The notes: a model not told the origin generated them from the letters alone. A stretch of DNA of 64,000 nt from Branchiostoma belcheri (GCF_001625305.1 NW_017802469.1:774842-838841), one strand, 5' to 3'. Shown: positions 49,681 to 63,600, numbered from the stretch's first letter. A program made the numbers and translations.

Positions 49681-52317
49681 GAACAATGAGTGTAAGGATC
49701 GTAAGGCAACAACTTTGAAGGTTAACATATGACCTGTTACTTTGTCTCTTTCTAGAAATGGTGATGATTACAAAGCATATATACCAGACTGAGTATGTAT
49801 AGCTATAAGAACATTGAACTATTCCAACACAAAGTTACACAGAGATCAAATTTTCAGCAACCACTGTTGCCTTCTTCAGGATAATTAATGACCAATCACT
49901 TCAAAACGTAGTCTCGCGAGAGTTACGGTTACAGACACGTGATCTTATTCACACAAGACATAACTGATACGAGACGTAAGCAATCATGATCAAAATTACC
50001 AGACGAGTATGTATAATAGATAAAGCCTCTAGCCTTATGTATTACTAATCCATCTAGTGCAAAACCTACAATGTATAAGAAGGGAACTTGATACTGCAGA
50101 GTGTCATGTCATGTACAAAAATGTACATGTACATGTATGTGTTTTATTATATACATGTGTGCCTTGTAAAGTATTATCTCACCTTTTGATGCTGATATCT
50201 TGCTCTTGGGTCTTCAGATCACCTGGTCTTGTCAGCAATAGACTGTGCTCATCACTACTGCATCAGTCAGCAACCACCTAACTATATAACATTAGAAGTT
50301 ACAAACTTGTTTCAAATACTGCCATCGAATTGGAGAAGGAAAATAAAATCAGTTTTTCTCACCTTGTATTTCTCTCGAGTCTTCATCAAATCATCTCTGG
50401 TCTTGTCAGGTTCAGCCATTTACATGTACAGATAAGACATCACTTTGCATCAGTCAGCAGCCACCTAAATACATACTATATATCAGAAGTTACATGCCTG
50501 TCCCATATAACACCAAAGAAATAGTAGATATAATTCAGAATTCAGAGCTTTCTCACCTGATATTCTACTTGAGCCTTCAAATCACCAGGTCTAGTCTAAA
50601 CTGGTCTTGTCAGGTTCAGACAGGAGTTGTCATGATCAGCAGCCACTGAAGTATATAGACATATATAAGTTACATACTGTCTCAAATAACATCAAGGAAA
50701 TGTTAAGTAAAAATGGTAAGTATTCAGATTTTCCTCACCAGTATAGCTAGCTTGATACTCTTGTATCCTATCATGATCACTTGGTGTCTTATAGTTATCA
50801 CAAGTCTTGAACTTTGATAGCTAGCTAGCTGGCCCTCAGAACACAGAACAACTATATCACTATGAAAAGAAGAAAAGGTCTTTCCTCAACTGTTGGGGGC
50901 AAAATATGAGCATTTTTTAGTTGATTCAGAATCAGAAAAAAATCCGAGAAACAACATATTAAATCGGTGTGGCCTAACAAGGAAAGCAACTGTACAGTAA
51001 ACACCCCAGCGCAAGTCACTAAGGCTTAATGATACTAGTAGCAAATTGCAAAGGAAGGAGAAAAAGCACATGGAGTAGATGAAACTTTCAGGTACATTAT
51101 ATTCCGACGTATTCAGCGGAGAAATATTCACAAGAACGAACAATAATAGAAGAAAGAACATGTGATAAACTAGAGTGAAGTTTAAAAACTCTTTTGTGCC
51201 TTGAAAGTTGATTCTTAGAGGACCCAGTCCTGTTAAAATACGCAAGATTTTGGCGGGAACAGTAAGATAATTTAATCATGCACACGTGCACATTCTATCA
51301 TCAGGTGTTTTTTTTTTAACCACGTGGAAGTAAAAAGAAGGCACTTTTTGTTATAGAGCATTATTTTTTCAATGAATATGAACTCAAAACGTCCTATAAC
51401 TGGCAAACGCTGATACATTCAATACTCTAGGAGCACACACGAAAAATGTTCCAGAAAACGAGGCAAAATGGACTCGATGCAAAGCCATGCCAGTGCCTTG
51501 AATTTGGAATAGCCGCTCAGAACTAACACACCCAACGTTACACCATTTATTATGGAATATAAAATGACATGTTCTCACTAGTTGCTAAGGGATTTTGTCA
51601 GAGAAAGAGTAAGTTGGTTTACCTGTAAGAACAAAAGAGGTCGTCTCCGAACCACGCCACTCCTCCCATGCCCAACTGCACATCGCCATCTTGTCTTCTT
51701 CTCCAAAATTCGCCAGGTCAGGAAATCCACATTTTCTCCTCAAAACATCGCGGGAACGACACAAATCCACCACAAAAAGTTCCCAACAATCTGTTACACA
51801 CGTTGGTCAGACATTCTACCGACAAAAACTCGAAGAAGTACCCAAAAAGTTGCAAAAACTCTCAGAGAGAATTTCCGACACATACGAAAGGACGGCCATC
51901 TTGGACGGACTGTACCAAACGTGGCTTTTTCACACAGGTGTTCAAAATGGCCGTCTAATTAATATGAAGCCAATCTAATTACTAAAACAACTTCAATTCT
52001 ATAAAACTAAATAGATTCAAAGTTTTAAATGGCTTAGAAATACAACTAAATGATGAGTAGAACAACATTTCTGTTACTGACAAAGTTTTAACGAATAAAT
52101 AAACTTCTGTATACGTAGTAGGACCATACCATGAAACTTACAAATCGGCATTCCATTATTTTTGCGGAGATTTTCGGGCCGTAGAAAGGGAAATAAGGTT
52201 TTCGAGGAAGGGGTATTTCGGCTTCATGATTAAAAACAATTCTCCTGTACATTAGTAATACATTGGAGGCGCATATTAGCTACGTCATGCATTTGCGATG
52301 GACAAATTTACATTCTA

Positions 52318-52535
52318 CACACGGGCAACAGTGCCTGTCCTTGGTGCTGAACGCCATCCACATACATGCACACATGCCTGTCCTTGGTGCTGAACACCAT
52401 CCACACGCAGGCAAACATGCCTATCCTTGGTGCTGAACATTATCCACATGCAGACAACATACCTGTCCTTGGTGCTGAACGCCATCCACACACAAGCATA
52501 CCTGTCCTTGGTGCTGAACGCCATCAACACAACGC
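52318..52535 (-). repeat. minisatellite, inverse of 38420-38585
   Basis: Unit CCTGTCCTTGGTGCTGAACG then CCATCCACA, about 5 copies. It is the reverse complement of the array at 38.4 kb. Confidence 0.85.
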
Positions 52536-52540
52536 TGAGC

Positions 52541-52747
52541 TATCAATGCAGTGGTTTGATTAAAAGCTCAAAATTCATTGTTTAAATATTAACCAAGCCT
52601 TTTGTGTTGACCTCATGGCTCCTATCGTAGCATTTGGGGCTATAATAGGATGCCTAGACCTGTTTTATTTTCATTTTTATTCGCCCTGTCGCTTCATGCT
52701 TTATGAAACAATCTGAGAACCAACAAATTATATTGGTGTGGCCTAAC
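52541..52747. mobile_element. MITE family A, right half
   Basis: Contains GGGGCTATAATAGGATGCCT and ends TTATATTGGTGTGGCC then TAA. Confidence 0.7.
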
Positions 52748-52759
52748 CCTACTAGTCCA

Positions 52760-53185
52760 GACCAGTCCTGGACAACCCTTAGGTATTCATGTATATATAA
52801 TATAATGATATGTGTGAAAATCATACTGTATATATTGTGTTTAGACCCTTTTAATTCAGTCTGAATCTTACATAGAAAATCTTTATTTTTCACATTAAAT
52901 GCAGGATTTTGCACTGAATAAAACACTCAAACTCTTAAACAATGAAATATTTCGTTGCTTATAAGCATATATTCATTGATAAATTCCTTACTAACACACA
53001 ATATACAGTGCAGTGCCAATATTTACATTACAATAATTATGATACAAATATATCTACATGTATACTTGTCAAACAAAAATAATGAACTTTAGTATAAACA
53101 CATATTTTTTGCATAGTATTTCAATGATACATTCCTGCCTTAACATGAAAGGCAACATACTTATTTACCATGATTGCAAATTCAA
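52760..53185. other. intergenic, no gene seen
   Basis: AT-rich, no coding signature on either strand. Confidence 0.3.
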
Positions 53186-53189
53186 TCAA

Positions 53190-53316
53190 AATGCTTTGGC
53201 CAATAGAAATGCCTCTCTCAAAATGCTTTGGCCAATAGAAATGCCTCTCTCAAAATGCTTTGGCCAATAGAAATGCCTCTCTCAAAATGCTTTGGCCAAT
53301 AGAAATGCCTCTCTCA
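53190..53316. repeat. 32-bp minisatellite x 4 with CCAAT
   Basis: Unit CAAAATGCTTTGGCCAATAG then AAATGCCTCTCT, almost identical between copies. Confidence 0.95.
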
Positions 53317-53319
53317 ATG

Positions 53320-53820
53320 GACGGAATAAGTTTCACTTAAGCATCAGCTAATGGCAAGGCTTTTTATATATTAGAAAAAAAATTGGCACCTTGTGTGTAT
53401 GCCTGAACAAGCATGTACTGTTACTTGATTTAAGTTTGCAGCATATAAACTTTGCAAAAATACAATGCAAGAGACTACATTGTACATCTTTGAAATGCAA
53501 TAAGCTAACTGCAAAACCATGAACATAAAAACACTGCAAATCTTTTATGACTTACAGTACTGTAGTGTTCACATACTAGGTGTGTTCTAACAATCCTATA
53601 TGCAGCCACTACAATTGCAGCATACATGTACAAAATGTACCTATCAAAAATTCCACAGGTTCTCATCTAGACATCTGACTTCTTGTCTTTGGGAAAAGAA
53701 AAAATCCATGTTCAATAATCTGAAATAATGTAATGGAGTTTCTAAATCTTGCTATCTTCAAAATTAATGTGGTCTACTATAATATGATGCATTTGTCAAA
53801 TACACTGCTAGTTCTGTAAA
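53320..53820. other. intergenic, no gene seen
   Basis: AT-rich sequence downstream of the coiled-coil gene; could be part of its 3' UTR if an upstream poly(A) signal is not used. Confidence 0.3.
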
Positions 53821-53824
53821 AGCC

Positions 53825-54215
53825 ATGTAAGGCCACACCAATTTAATTTGTTGGTTCACGGATTCGCCCGCTTCATTTTTTTCTGATTTGCAAAAAAAGA
53901 AAAAAAAACATTTCAGCCTCTGAATCAACTCCAAAACGCTCATCTTTTGGTCCCAACAGTTAAAGGAGGTCCCTTCTCTTCAATATTGTTACAGTTTTTC
54001 CATCTATCAATGCAGTGGTTTGATTAAAGGTTTGAAATTTAATGCTTGAATTACAAACTTGCCTGGTATGTTCACTTCATGGCTCCTTTCATGCCATTTG
54101 GGGCTATTATAGGATGCCTTGGTCTGTTTTTATTTTTGTTTTTTTGCCCTGTCGCTTCATATTTTCTCTGAAAAAATCTGAGAACCAACAAATTAAATTG
54201 GTGTGGCCTAAGGGA
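53825..54215. mobile_element. MITE family A, full copy, just 3' of the coiled-coil gene stop
   Basis: TAA flanks and GGCCACACCAATTTAATTTG ends. Minus-strand AATAAA at 54129-54134 lies about 135 nt past the stop codon at 54270. Confidence 0.85.
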
Positions 54216-54269
54216 AGATTAATTAAAAATCTTCTGCAGCCATGAATAAAAATCTAGGAGAAATTGTTT

Positions 54270-54667
54270 CTATCCATTAACATCCTTGTCTCCTTCCTCA
54301 GTTGGAAACTGTAGTCCTAAGAGTTGCAAAAGTTCATAGTAAGAGAAAGTAAAGGCTGGGTTGAGGTTCTGTCCATGTTCCAAGTTACTAGACTCTGATG
54401 CTAGTCCTCTCTGGAACTTCAACTTCTCCTCCAAGATGGCCCTTTCCTTAGCCATCCTTTCTGCAAGAAGTCTAGCCTCCTCCATTCGTATTCTTGCCTC
54501 TTCTTCCTCTCGAAGTCTTCTCTCTTCTTCTTCAATCCGTCTTCTTTCCTCCTCTTCTCTCTTCTGTCGCTCGTACTCGAGACGTTCTGCCTCCTCCATC
54601 TGGGCCATCTTTTCTTCTTCCTCTTTTCGTCTCTCTTCTTCTTCCCTGGCCTTTTCTGCTGCAATTT
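54270..54667 (-). CDS. coiled-coil gene: last exon
   Basis: 398 nt, phase 1 in, stop at 54270-54272. Highly charged helix with RLLAERMAKERAILEEKLKF, then the C-terminal motif YYELLQLLGLQFP. Confidence 0.85.
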
Positions 54668-57600
54668 CTGTACCAAGGAAAAACAAGGATGAATTTTAGT
54701 TACCTCTTCACTACAAGTTGCATGCCTTAAAACATAAGCAGGTGAGACTTTTCTGTTTGAGAAAAAGAACACTCCGATACCCTACATGTATGTTCTACAA
54801 ATGTGATGAAATCATTTTTGATGCAAAATATCTATACGTAATTATAATTTTGCATTATTTTACATGATGTAGATTAGACATCCAGGTAAACAATACTCAT
54901 AGGAAATTTGACTCATAGAAAATAAACTTCCGAGCGTTTCGAGTGACATCCACTACCCTTTTTCAGCGTCACTAATTAACTAACAGAACTACATGTACAT
55001 ATAATAGAAGGGAGGACTTCGTATAGACACTAGAGGACTACTCTATATGAAGTCCTCCCTTCCGTTAGTTCATTAGTGATGCTGAAGAAGAGTGGTGGAT
55101 GTCATTCAAAACGTCCGGAAATTATCTCCGTAATTTATCCAGTAGTAGACTTTGAATTTCCTGTTAGCATACATATTATGTTGCTGATTTGACTCACCAG
55201 CTTTGCGTTGTTCCTCTTCCTTCTTTTTACGCTGCATTTCGGCCATCATGCGCCGATACTCGTCCTGTTGTCGGCGCTCTCTCTCCAGCTTCGCGATCTC
55301 CGCCTGCCGTCTCCTCTCCTCCTCATCCGCCTGACGTTTCTTTTCCTCCTCCATCTGCTCTTTTCTTTTCCTGAAAGGATAGACAGAATGTATCAGACAC
55401 AGGACTCGAATTCTTTTTCTGCAAACCTGCACTGGTGCAGGTAACATTGAAAATTACCTGTAAACAAATTTAACCTGCACCACTCAGGCTTTGAGAAGTA
55501 TGGATCACACTAAAAACTGTTCAGAAACCATTGGCATTGCCATTGTTTTCATAGATGGTAACAGTGAATGTAGCAAATAGAAATCCACATACAAATATAT
55601 ACCAAGTACATGGACCAGTGCAGGTTAGGTGCAGGTAGACATCAGAAATACCTGCACAGCTCCAATTTTACCTGCACCAATGTGCATAATGCACAATGTA
55701 CAGTATTTCAACAATAGGCATTTATTTTTCAACAGTCACTGTGTTAAACACTAACTTAAAGATACCCCCCATTGCTGCAAAGTTTGTACTATGCTACATG
55801 TACTCTGGAGTCTTTTAAAATAAAATTGATCATTTTCTTCTTCATATAAAGCTATATAATTCAAACAACCATCAACCTTACAGAAATAAAACATACATTT
55901 ACTTCCGAATTGCACTGACGGTACACAGAACTGTAAACAGTAATAACACACTGTACATAATAGTACATAAACTCAACCACAAAAATCTTTCAAAATCTGA
56001 ATTCTGCAATTGTGTATAGGTGGATTGTGCAATTAAGGAAAGACTTTTAGGATGGCTAGTAAATGTAAAATACAAATTTAACATACTTCATCTCTTCATC
56101 CCTCCTCTTCCTTTCATCTTCCAGTTCTTGCTTCATTCGTTCCTGCCGTTCAACCTCCTCCTGTTCCCTTCTCTTCTGCTCTTCTCTCTCCTTCCGTTTC
56201 CGCTCCACTTCTTCCTTCCGTTTCTGAGCGGCCGCCGCTCGGGCAGCCTCTCTCTGGGCCCGTTTTTCCCGCGCTGCAACTTTCGCTGCTTCAGCTGCCT
56301 CGTTATCTTCAGCGTGATCCTGTTAGGGAAAAAAATGTTTAAAAATCATCCATAACTAGAAAGGCCGACATTTGCTTTTGAGCAAATACAGCATATTTCA
56401 GTCCACATAATCCCTCTCCATTCCAAAATGGACTGTTCCATATCATTTGGGAATTTAAAACTGCAGAAACAAGCCCCAAGATGAGTCCTTTATTTTCTGG
56501 GTGGTACCCTAAAATTCAGCCTTCCAGTAACCATTTTCTGTCAGAATTTGAGGAATTTTTTCTCCTTGAGGGTCAATATACATTGGGATAGTGTGGTTTC
56601 AACTCAGTAGATTAACAACTAGCATATTGGCTTTGAAAAAATAGGATTTCCTAGCCCTAAAAACTGCACTGTATGCCTTTAAGACTTTATCTTACCCCTT
56701 CTGCACTCTCGGTTCCTTCACTCTTGGTGGATGGAGGAGCGTTGACTGTGCCGAAGGGCAGAGGCTGGACCAGGGCAGGGGTGGTCTTCTCAGGGGAGGC
56801 ACGAGATGGTGTGGCTGACGGGATGGAAGCTGTAGAATCAAAAACATTAGTCAGGACTTTTATTATCATAGCCAGAAGACGTCGACCAATCAGAAGGCTC
56901 CATTTCCCATCGGTTATCAGGTTGTAACCTCAAAAGTGGTTGGTTACTACAATAAGTGACCACTTTTTGGACTGTACCATTCATTACACTTGGGACAGGA
57001 CACTAACAGTAGTGTTAAAACTAATGGCCTAGTAGAAGAGCTACATTTGTACATGAGAGATTGATTGTTCAAATGTGACCTACATAATGTCTGGAAGAAT
57101 CTTTCCCCATTACATGTATCTGTTGCATGCATACAGTCTATAGCATCTTGCCCAGACTCTATCTGATTCATTACTGGAATATAGGCAACAACATATCAAA
57201 CTTTTTGCCTGTCAAATGAGAGAAGACAAGTATTGTATGGTCACAATAGGCCAAATTCTTGTACAATATAGAATTTCGTGAAGATATAAAACTGGTGGAA
57301 TATGAACCTTTCGTAGGAGATTCTGAAGGTGTTTCTTCTTCCTCCTCTTCTGGTTCAGGTTCAGGTTCAGGCTCAGGTTCTGGCTCAGGCTCCTCTGGTT
57401 CAGGGGTCGGTGACCTGACTATCTCTTCCTCTGCTGCAGGGGCCTCTTCTGTTAAACAATGGTGAAAATAAGGGTTCAACTTTGACCAAAGAAGCGGAAA
57501 GGCTAACTGAGAGTTATTAAGATCAACAAGACCTAGACCAGCCTCAACAGAGACAGGGGGCGCCACAGACTTTCTGCAACCTATGATCCACTGCTCACGG

Positions 57601-60600
57601 AGTCACGTGTGTTATCTGCGTGACGTCACAGAAGCGGTGGATTGTTCATTCCTTGACAAAGAATTTGTTGTGTTGGAAATTGCAGTTTAAACTTGCTTCA
57701 TAACAGCCTAGACCTTGATACTACATGTATATTATAATATCTAAGCTGAACCTATAACCTTTATGATATGATGATATGTAAAGGTCCTTCCTACACCTTT
57801 CTGTGCATATAGGATGGTGCCCATCTCTGTTTCTATAGCCCTTGGGCCACATATCTGTGCAAGCACTACAATATTACAATCTTTGAAAAAATGTTTCCAT
57901 GGTACATTTACAGCATAACTAATATATAGTATACAAACCAATCAATACAACACTGCATCTATAATGATGCTATATATGAGACATAATAAGTGTGAATGCA
58001 TATGGTTTGTACAAAAAAACTGATTTAAAAGCTATGTAGCATTCATATCAGCTACAGTAACTACATGTAAAAGAGGCATTGGGCAGAAAGTATTCTTAAA
58101 GTTATCTTATAATATTGCATCCTATTACCTTCTGCCTCTGGAGCGGCTTCTTCTGGCTTCTTTTCTTTCTTTCCTTTCTTCTTCCCTCCTTTCTTGGGAG
58201 CTGGTGCTTTGGCAGCCTTGGGTACAGCTTCTTTCTTAGGAAGGACAGGCAGAGGCTCTTCTGCTTTTACTTCTGTCTTGGGTTGCCCTGTAAAACAAAA
58301 TATCATATTACCCGGTCCAAAATGCTCCCTTACTTCCCCACCATTCCCTACCACAAAAAAAAAACACTTTTACTACTAAATCAAAGAACCCACATATTAT
58401 AGAAGAAGTGGGTAAATTTGTCTTCCACTGCCTAAAAAGAAGAAGTCAAACCCAGTAAAACTAGTACCATGCATGTTGTAGAATATAGTATAATGCTAGA
58501 CGTAGATGTAGTCTCACATACCACTGTATTTTCTTTCTTAATATGTTGTTTGTAACTGCAATTAGCCCTCGGGCAAGTATTTGCAATAAACTTGCATTAT
58601 CAACAAGGTTTCATAATGAAAAAACAAAGAACCGAGTTTAAAGATGGTTGACATGTTCAATACAGCTAAGAAGAATTCTAAAGAACCAAAGCTCTGGTAA
58701 CTCATTGTGATAGTAAAATTTGAGCTTTAGCTTTTATGGCTTTTATGATTGTTTGTTTCTTCAACTAGTAGTATACACACTCTTTAGGCATACACACTCT
58801 TCAAAACACATAATAACTACTAGTCTAAGGCCACACCAATTTAATTTCTTGGTTAATGGATTTTTCTAGAAAAATAATGGAGCAGGCGGGCGACAAAATA
58901 AATAAATAAAAACAGGCCTAGGCATCCTATTATGGCCCAAAATGGTACGATAGGATGCCATGAAGTCAACACACCAGGCTGGTTCAAAATCTAAACAATG
59001 AATTTTGAACTTTTAATAATACATTTTGTACCACTGCATTGTAAGATGGAATAACTGTAACAACTAGGAAGAAAAGGACTGTTTTCAACTGTTCAGGGCA
59101 AAATATGAGCATTTTGCAGTTGATTCTGAATTTTTATTTGTATTTGCACATCAGAAAAAAAATTAAGCGGGTGAATACGTTAACCAAGAAATTAAATTGG
59201 TGTGGCCTAAGAGTTAACTATATTGTTTGTACATATACTTACCAATAACAAATGTTGGTCTGTCCTCCAGTGAAGAATGACTCTTTGTACTCTTCCCACT
59301 CTTGGCTGAACCCTTGCCTGACTTGCCTGGTTTCTCAGGCTTTTTAATGCAGAAAAAAATCACATATTAAAATACAATATACATGGTACATTCACAATTA
59401 TAGTCTTGCTGTTCAATATGAATCAGTCAATCAATCTACATATCAATTGATATAGGATGGAGAAATTCTGGAAAATATGCCATCAACTGTTTCTCTTATA
59501 TTAGTTTTACTTTCAAAGTTGCGCAATAATTCTGCTACACAAGTTGTTACTTTTTACAGTGTAGAAAATGTCAACAGTGCAGAAGAGTCTTTTCAACAAA
59601 AGTGACAAAAAATGGTCACCGTGTTTATATCACACAGACAATGTGTGCAACACAGAAAACTGTAACTGTGGACTGAGGTGAAGAATTTATTTCCTACCAT
59701 AACAACATCACAGTCAGCATGTATGAGATACAGGCCTGATAGGCCATTAGAAAACATAATCATTATGTTATTATTGAACTACATGTACATTTTGTACATA
59801 ACTTTAACACCACAACTTGTTTACTTAGAGTTTCTAATAATACCTTTCTCTCTTCTGTACAGTCATGTTTGAAAGAGAATTGTGTACATTTCAATTGAAA
59901 TGTGCAACATACTAATTGTTAGAATTAAAATATTGTATCACATAAATTGTAATGTATTAAAGACTTCATTTCTATACAGCCTCAATGTTGAACTTTATCT
60001 ATAGATCATATTTGACATTCATGAATATTTTTTTTAAAGGGAAAGTACTGAGAAAATGATTTAAGACATTATCTTACCGGAGGTTCTGGTGTTTCTTCCT
60101 TTGGTGGTTCAGGTTCTTCTTTTGCAACTTCTTCAACTGCTACCGGAGATTTTGGCTTCTTCTTCTTCTTCTTAGTTTCCTTTTCCTTTGGATGTTTCTC
60201 TGCTTTTGCTAAAAAAAAAGCACCACAAAAAATTGTCTGTCTGAGAAACATTTCTAGGACAGAGACTTTTTGCCTTTGTATATGAAAAAAAGGAAGTTCA
60301 AGAATCATACAGGGCTCAAAATACTTGGTGCATGTGCACCTTAGTGCACCCAAAATTGGAGCTGTGCACCCAAATAATTTGTAGGTATTTTTGGACATTT
60401 TTTTTAATATCCTTGGCATCTAAGTGTCAGAACGATAATAAAATCTTTCTTGTAGTACTTGTTTAAGATTTTGAAGTTAGCTCCCATTTCAGATTCAAGC
60501 TCAGAGGAGGAGCAGCAAGATCTGTAATTAGGTTTTGTTTTATATGGTGCACCAAAAATTTTTGTGCACCTTAAAATTTTTAGGTTGGGTGCACCAGTGC

Positions 60601-63600
60601 ACCTATGCCCAAAAATGAATTTCGAGCCCTGTATAAGGTACAATGTAAATATTATAAAAGAAAAAAAAGACGGTTTAGGGGTAGATTCAAGCACATTATT
60701 AGTCCACATCTCTACCTGAAAGTGATAAACACAGTCATAGTTAACTGAGTAGTAGACTATAACACACACATACAAGTGATCAAACACCTGTTAATAACAA
60801 AGAATGTTAATTGCATTGTTAATTGTTCCAACCATGTGCTCACGATTGGCAGAATGTCACATTTTGTAGGTTAAGCCAGGACTAGTGGAAAACACCACTG
60901 TATGGTAGATACACAGAACTGCCTTCTACAAACTTTTGACCTCTTCACAGGGTGTTGCATAAGTGAGAAGATAAACAGTTACTGTCAGTGTAGTATGAAA
61001 TATCATGGTAGAAATGTGTTTTGGCAATGGATACTTTTGCAACACACTGTGAGCGGATCATCTCTGACTTTCCTAAATTATGAAAGTCAGCAAGATTTTG
61101 AAAATCTATCTAAAGGCAGAAAAGTGCACCCTCCCTACATGGTTTTCATTTTCTACTACCTGGGCTTTCTTTCTCCTTTGCAGCTGGTTTTTCCTCCTTC
61201 ACTTCTTCTTTCTTAGGAGCCGGCTCTTCCTTTGGAACAACTTTTTCCTTCTTTTCTTTAACAGGCTTTGGTGGCTCTGGTTTCTTGGGCGGCTCTTCTT
61301 TCTTAGGTTGCTCAGCCTTCTTGGGTGTCTCCACTTTCTTGGGTGCTTCTTCTCTTTTCGGTGTCGGTTTTGGTTGTTCCTTTTTCGTCTCGGCAACGGG
61401 AGCAAGTGGAGCTCGAGCTTTTGGCACAACTTCTTCCTTTTCCTTGATGGGCTTTTCCTCTTTCTCTGGTACATCGGCTTTGCCATAGTTTGTGACATCT
61501 GGCTTTAGGGGTTCACTTGGTTTAGCAGCTGGTTTAGCAGCTTTCAGGGATGCTGTTTTAACAGACTGAGCAGCAGAAACAGCAGAAGCAGCAGCAAGAC
61601 TGGGCTTACCTGCTCCGAATAGAACAGCAATTTAAAGTTAACTAGAAAGGTAACATTTGCAAAGCAAATAGTATTACATTATGTTTACCTTTGCATGAAA
61701 TCTGCTCTGTTAATACTTACTCAAACACATTTCATACATAATTTTCAGATAGGAGTCTAAATCCCTCCTGCTGTAAAATTGCAACATGATGTAACCCACC
61801 ACTAGTTACCATGGTGACAGACGTCTGGTTCAGGTCATTGACCTTTTTGGTTTGAGGAAGAAGAAAAAGAGGAAACAGAGCAAAAACAATATGTTTTCCT
61901 TTGGTTAACAATAATATACAACTTTGAAAAGAAACTCTGTAACTCTATGCTATGTAAAGGTTTTATTGTGAAATGACTAGCAATCTCTGTAACTTGGTTG
62001 CCTAAAAAATGGTTACTGAAAAAGGGTTACTTACTTGACAATTCACTAGCTTTAGATGATCGTCTGGAGCGGATGATGTTTTTGCCTGTCGCCTCGTCTC
62101 GGACAATCTCAATGTCTTCAGGTGTCAGAGACTCATCCTTAAGTTGCTGTAGAGTGTCTGCATCAACTTCAAAGTCTTCTCCTTCCATACCAAGCAGGGC
62201 TGAAAGGAAGAAAAAACACATTCAGATTTTTAAATCTGACAGATTTTTAAATCTAAATAGCTGTCTTTTTTTGCCCTGTATTAAAATAAGGGGCAAAAAA
62301 AGACAACTATATGCTTTATTCTTGTTTAAAGCTCTGTGAACATGTCCATTTTCCTCAGACCGTGAAGGCAAAGTGAAACAAGCTGCTAGGGGGACAACAC
62401 CCACACCACTTATTCCTGACAGGAAAAGCTATCTGTCACAAAAAGTCCAAGACCATAGCTTGCTCAGGAAAAAAGATACAAAAACTGGAAGTTCTGTTTC
62501 AGTACCAAGGTCAGCCACCAGGAGGCCCATATTTGACCTTGTCTTCCTACTACCTACCAACATACCAAATATCATCACAACCCATAAACTTAAGGCATTC
62601 TGAAGTTATGCTGACTACAAATGTGTGGAAACACGCACATACACACATACAGACACACCAAAAACAATACCTCCATTTTTAATGGAGGTAATTACAGTAT
62701 ATGTTAGCATTGATTCATACCTGCTTGTTTTTTCATCTCCCGAGCAATTGCCACCAGCGGTCCGGCCGATCGGCTCATCTTCTGACTCAGCTGGCCGGCT
62801 TCGGGAAGCGGCCCGAGCACGTCCACTTCTATCTCGTTTCCTTCGCCGTCGTGAACCATCTCTTTCTCCCGCTGTTTGGGCTGAGGGTCGGCCGACCGTG
62901 CACGCGGCGGGAGGTCCTCTAACCTCACCATGTCGTCAACTTCTCGCCACAGTCTGGCAGCAACCTGAGGGTACAATGGAGTTTGAATAGAGTGATCCGA
63001 AGTGTCCATCACAATTAGAAGTTCAACCAATGAGAGAGTGGCAATTAGCGGTTCGACCAATGAGAGAGTGGCAATTAGCGGTTCAACCAATGAGAGAGTG
63101 GCAATTAGCAGTGCGACTAATGAGAGAGTGGTGGCATGTCCGTCAAATATTCGGGAACCTGTGGAAAAATGTACATTATACAGAGTTTGAATAGACCGAT
63201 CCCGAATGTCCATCACAATTAGAAGTTCAACCAATGTGAGATTGGCAATTAGCAGTTCGACCAATGAGAGAGTGGCGGCATGTCCATCAAATATTCAGGT
63301 GTCCCAGCATGTTTTTTGAGGAGTATTGTATGACTTCAACTTGAAATCAACTTTATTTTACTTATGTTCACTCCTAGGTGCACTATAATTGCAGAGTAGA
63401 TGGGAAATTCAGGGGGATTTTTCCGAATCCAAAAGCCGAGACGTGTGCCTAAAACAAAACAAGGGCTGACATTCTGATGTTGATTATTTTTCTATTGTCC
63501 CAGAAATGTCCCAAAGTGACTTTTTAGTTGTCTCAGCCTAAGTGGTCAGGGGCCATTGCACCACCTTTAATTTTGAGCTCTTGGTACACCAGTAGTAATA

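Larger units (their letters stand above)
43200..51960 (-). ncRNA. candidate spliced non-coding transcript with serially duplicated exons
   Basis: On the minus strand, AAGATGGCCGTC and AAGATGGCGATG motifs (51700-51910) precede a donor at 51624 (TTACAG|GTAAAC). Exon-like segments with acceptor and GTGAG-type donor follow at 50739-50851, 50557-50645, 50363-50464, 50183-50277, 49265-49412, 49012-49110, 48203-48315, 47902-48022 and about 47600-47721. A terminal segment at 43412 downwards has AATAAA at 43211-43216. Most exons share variants of CCAGTTGACTTGAAGACACC and have stops in all frames, so it is probably non-coding. A short in-frame exon-1 peptide (MAMCSWAWEEWRGSETTSF) is possible. Confidence 0.4.

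Noticed and set aside
51582-51962. 126-residue plus-strand ORF
   Set aside because: No domain or splice support; it is antisense to the start region of the minus-strand exon array.
57259-57465. Ser-Gly repeat ORF on the plus strand
   Set aside because: Antisense of the (EP)n-coding exon H.
61080-61508. Phe/Leu-rich plus-strand ORF
   Set aside because: Antisense of the Lys/Glu-rich exon D.
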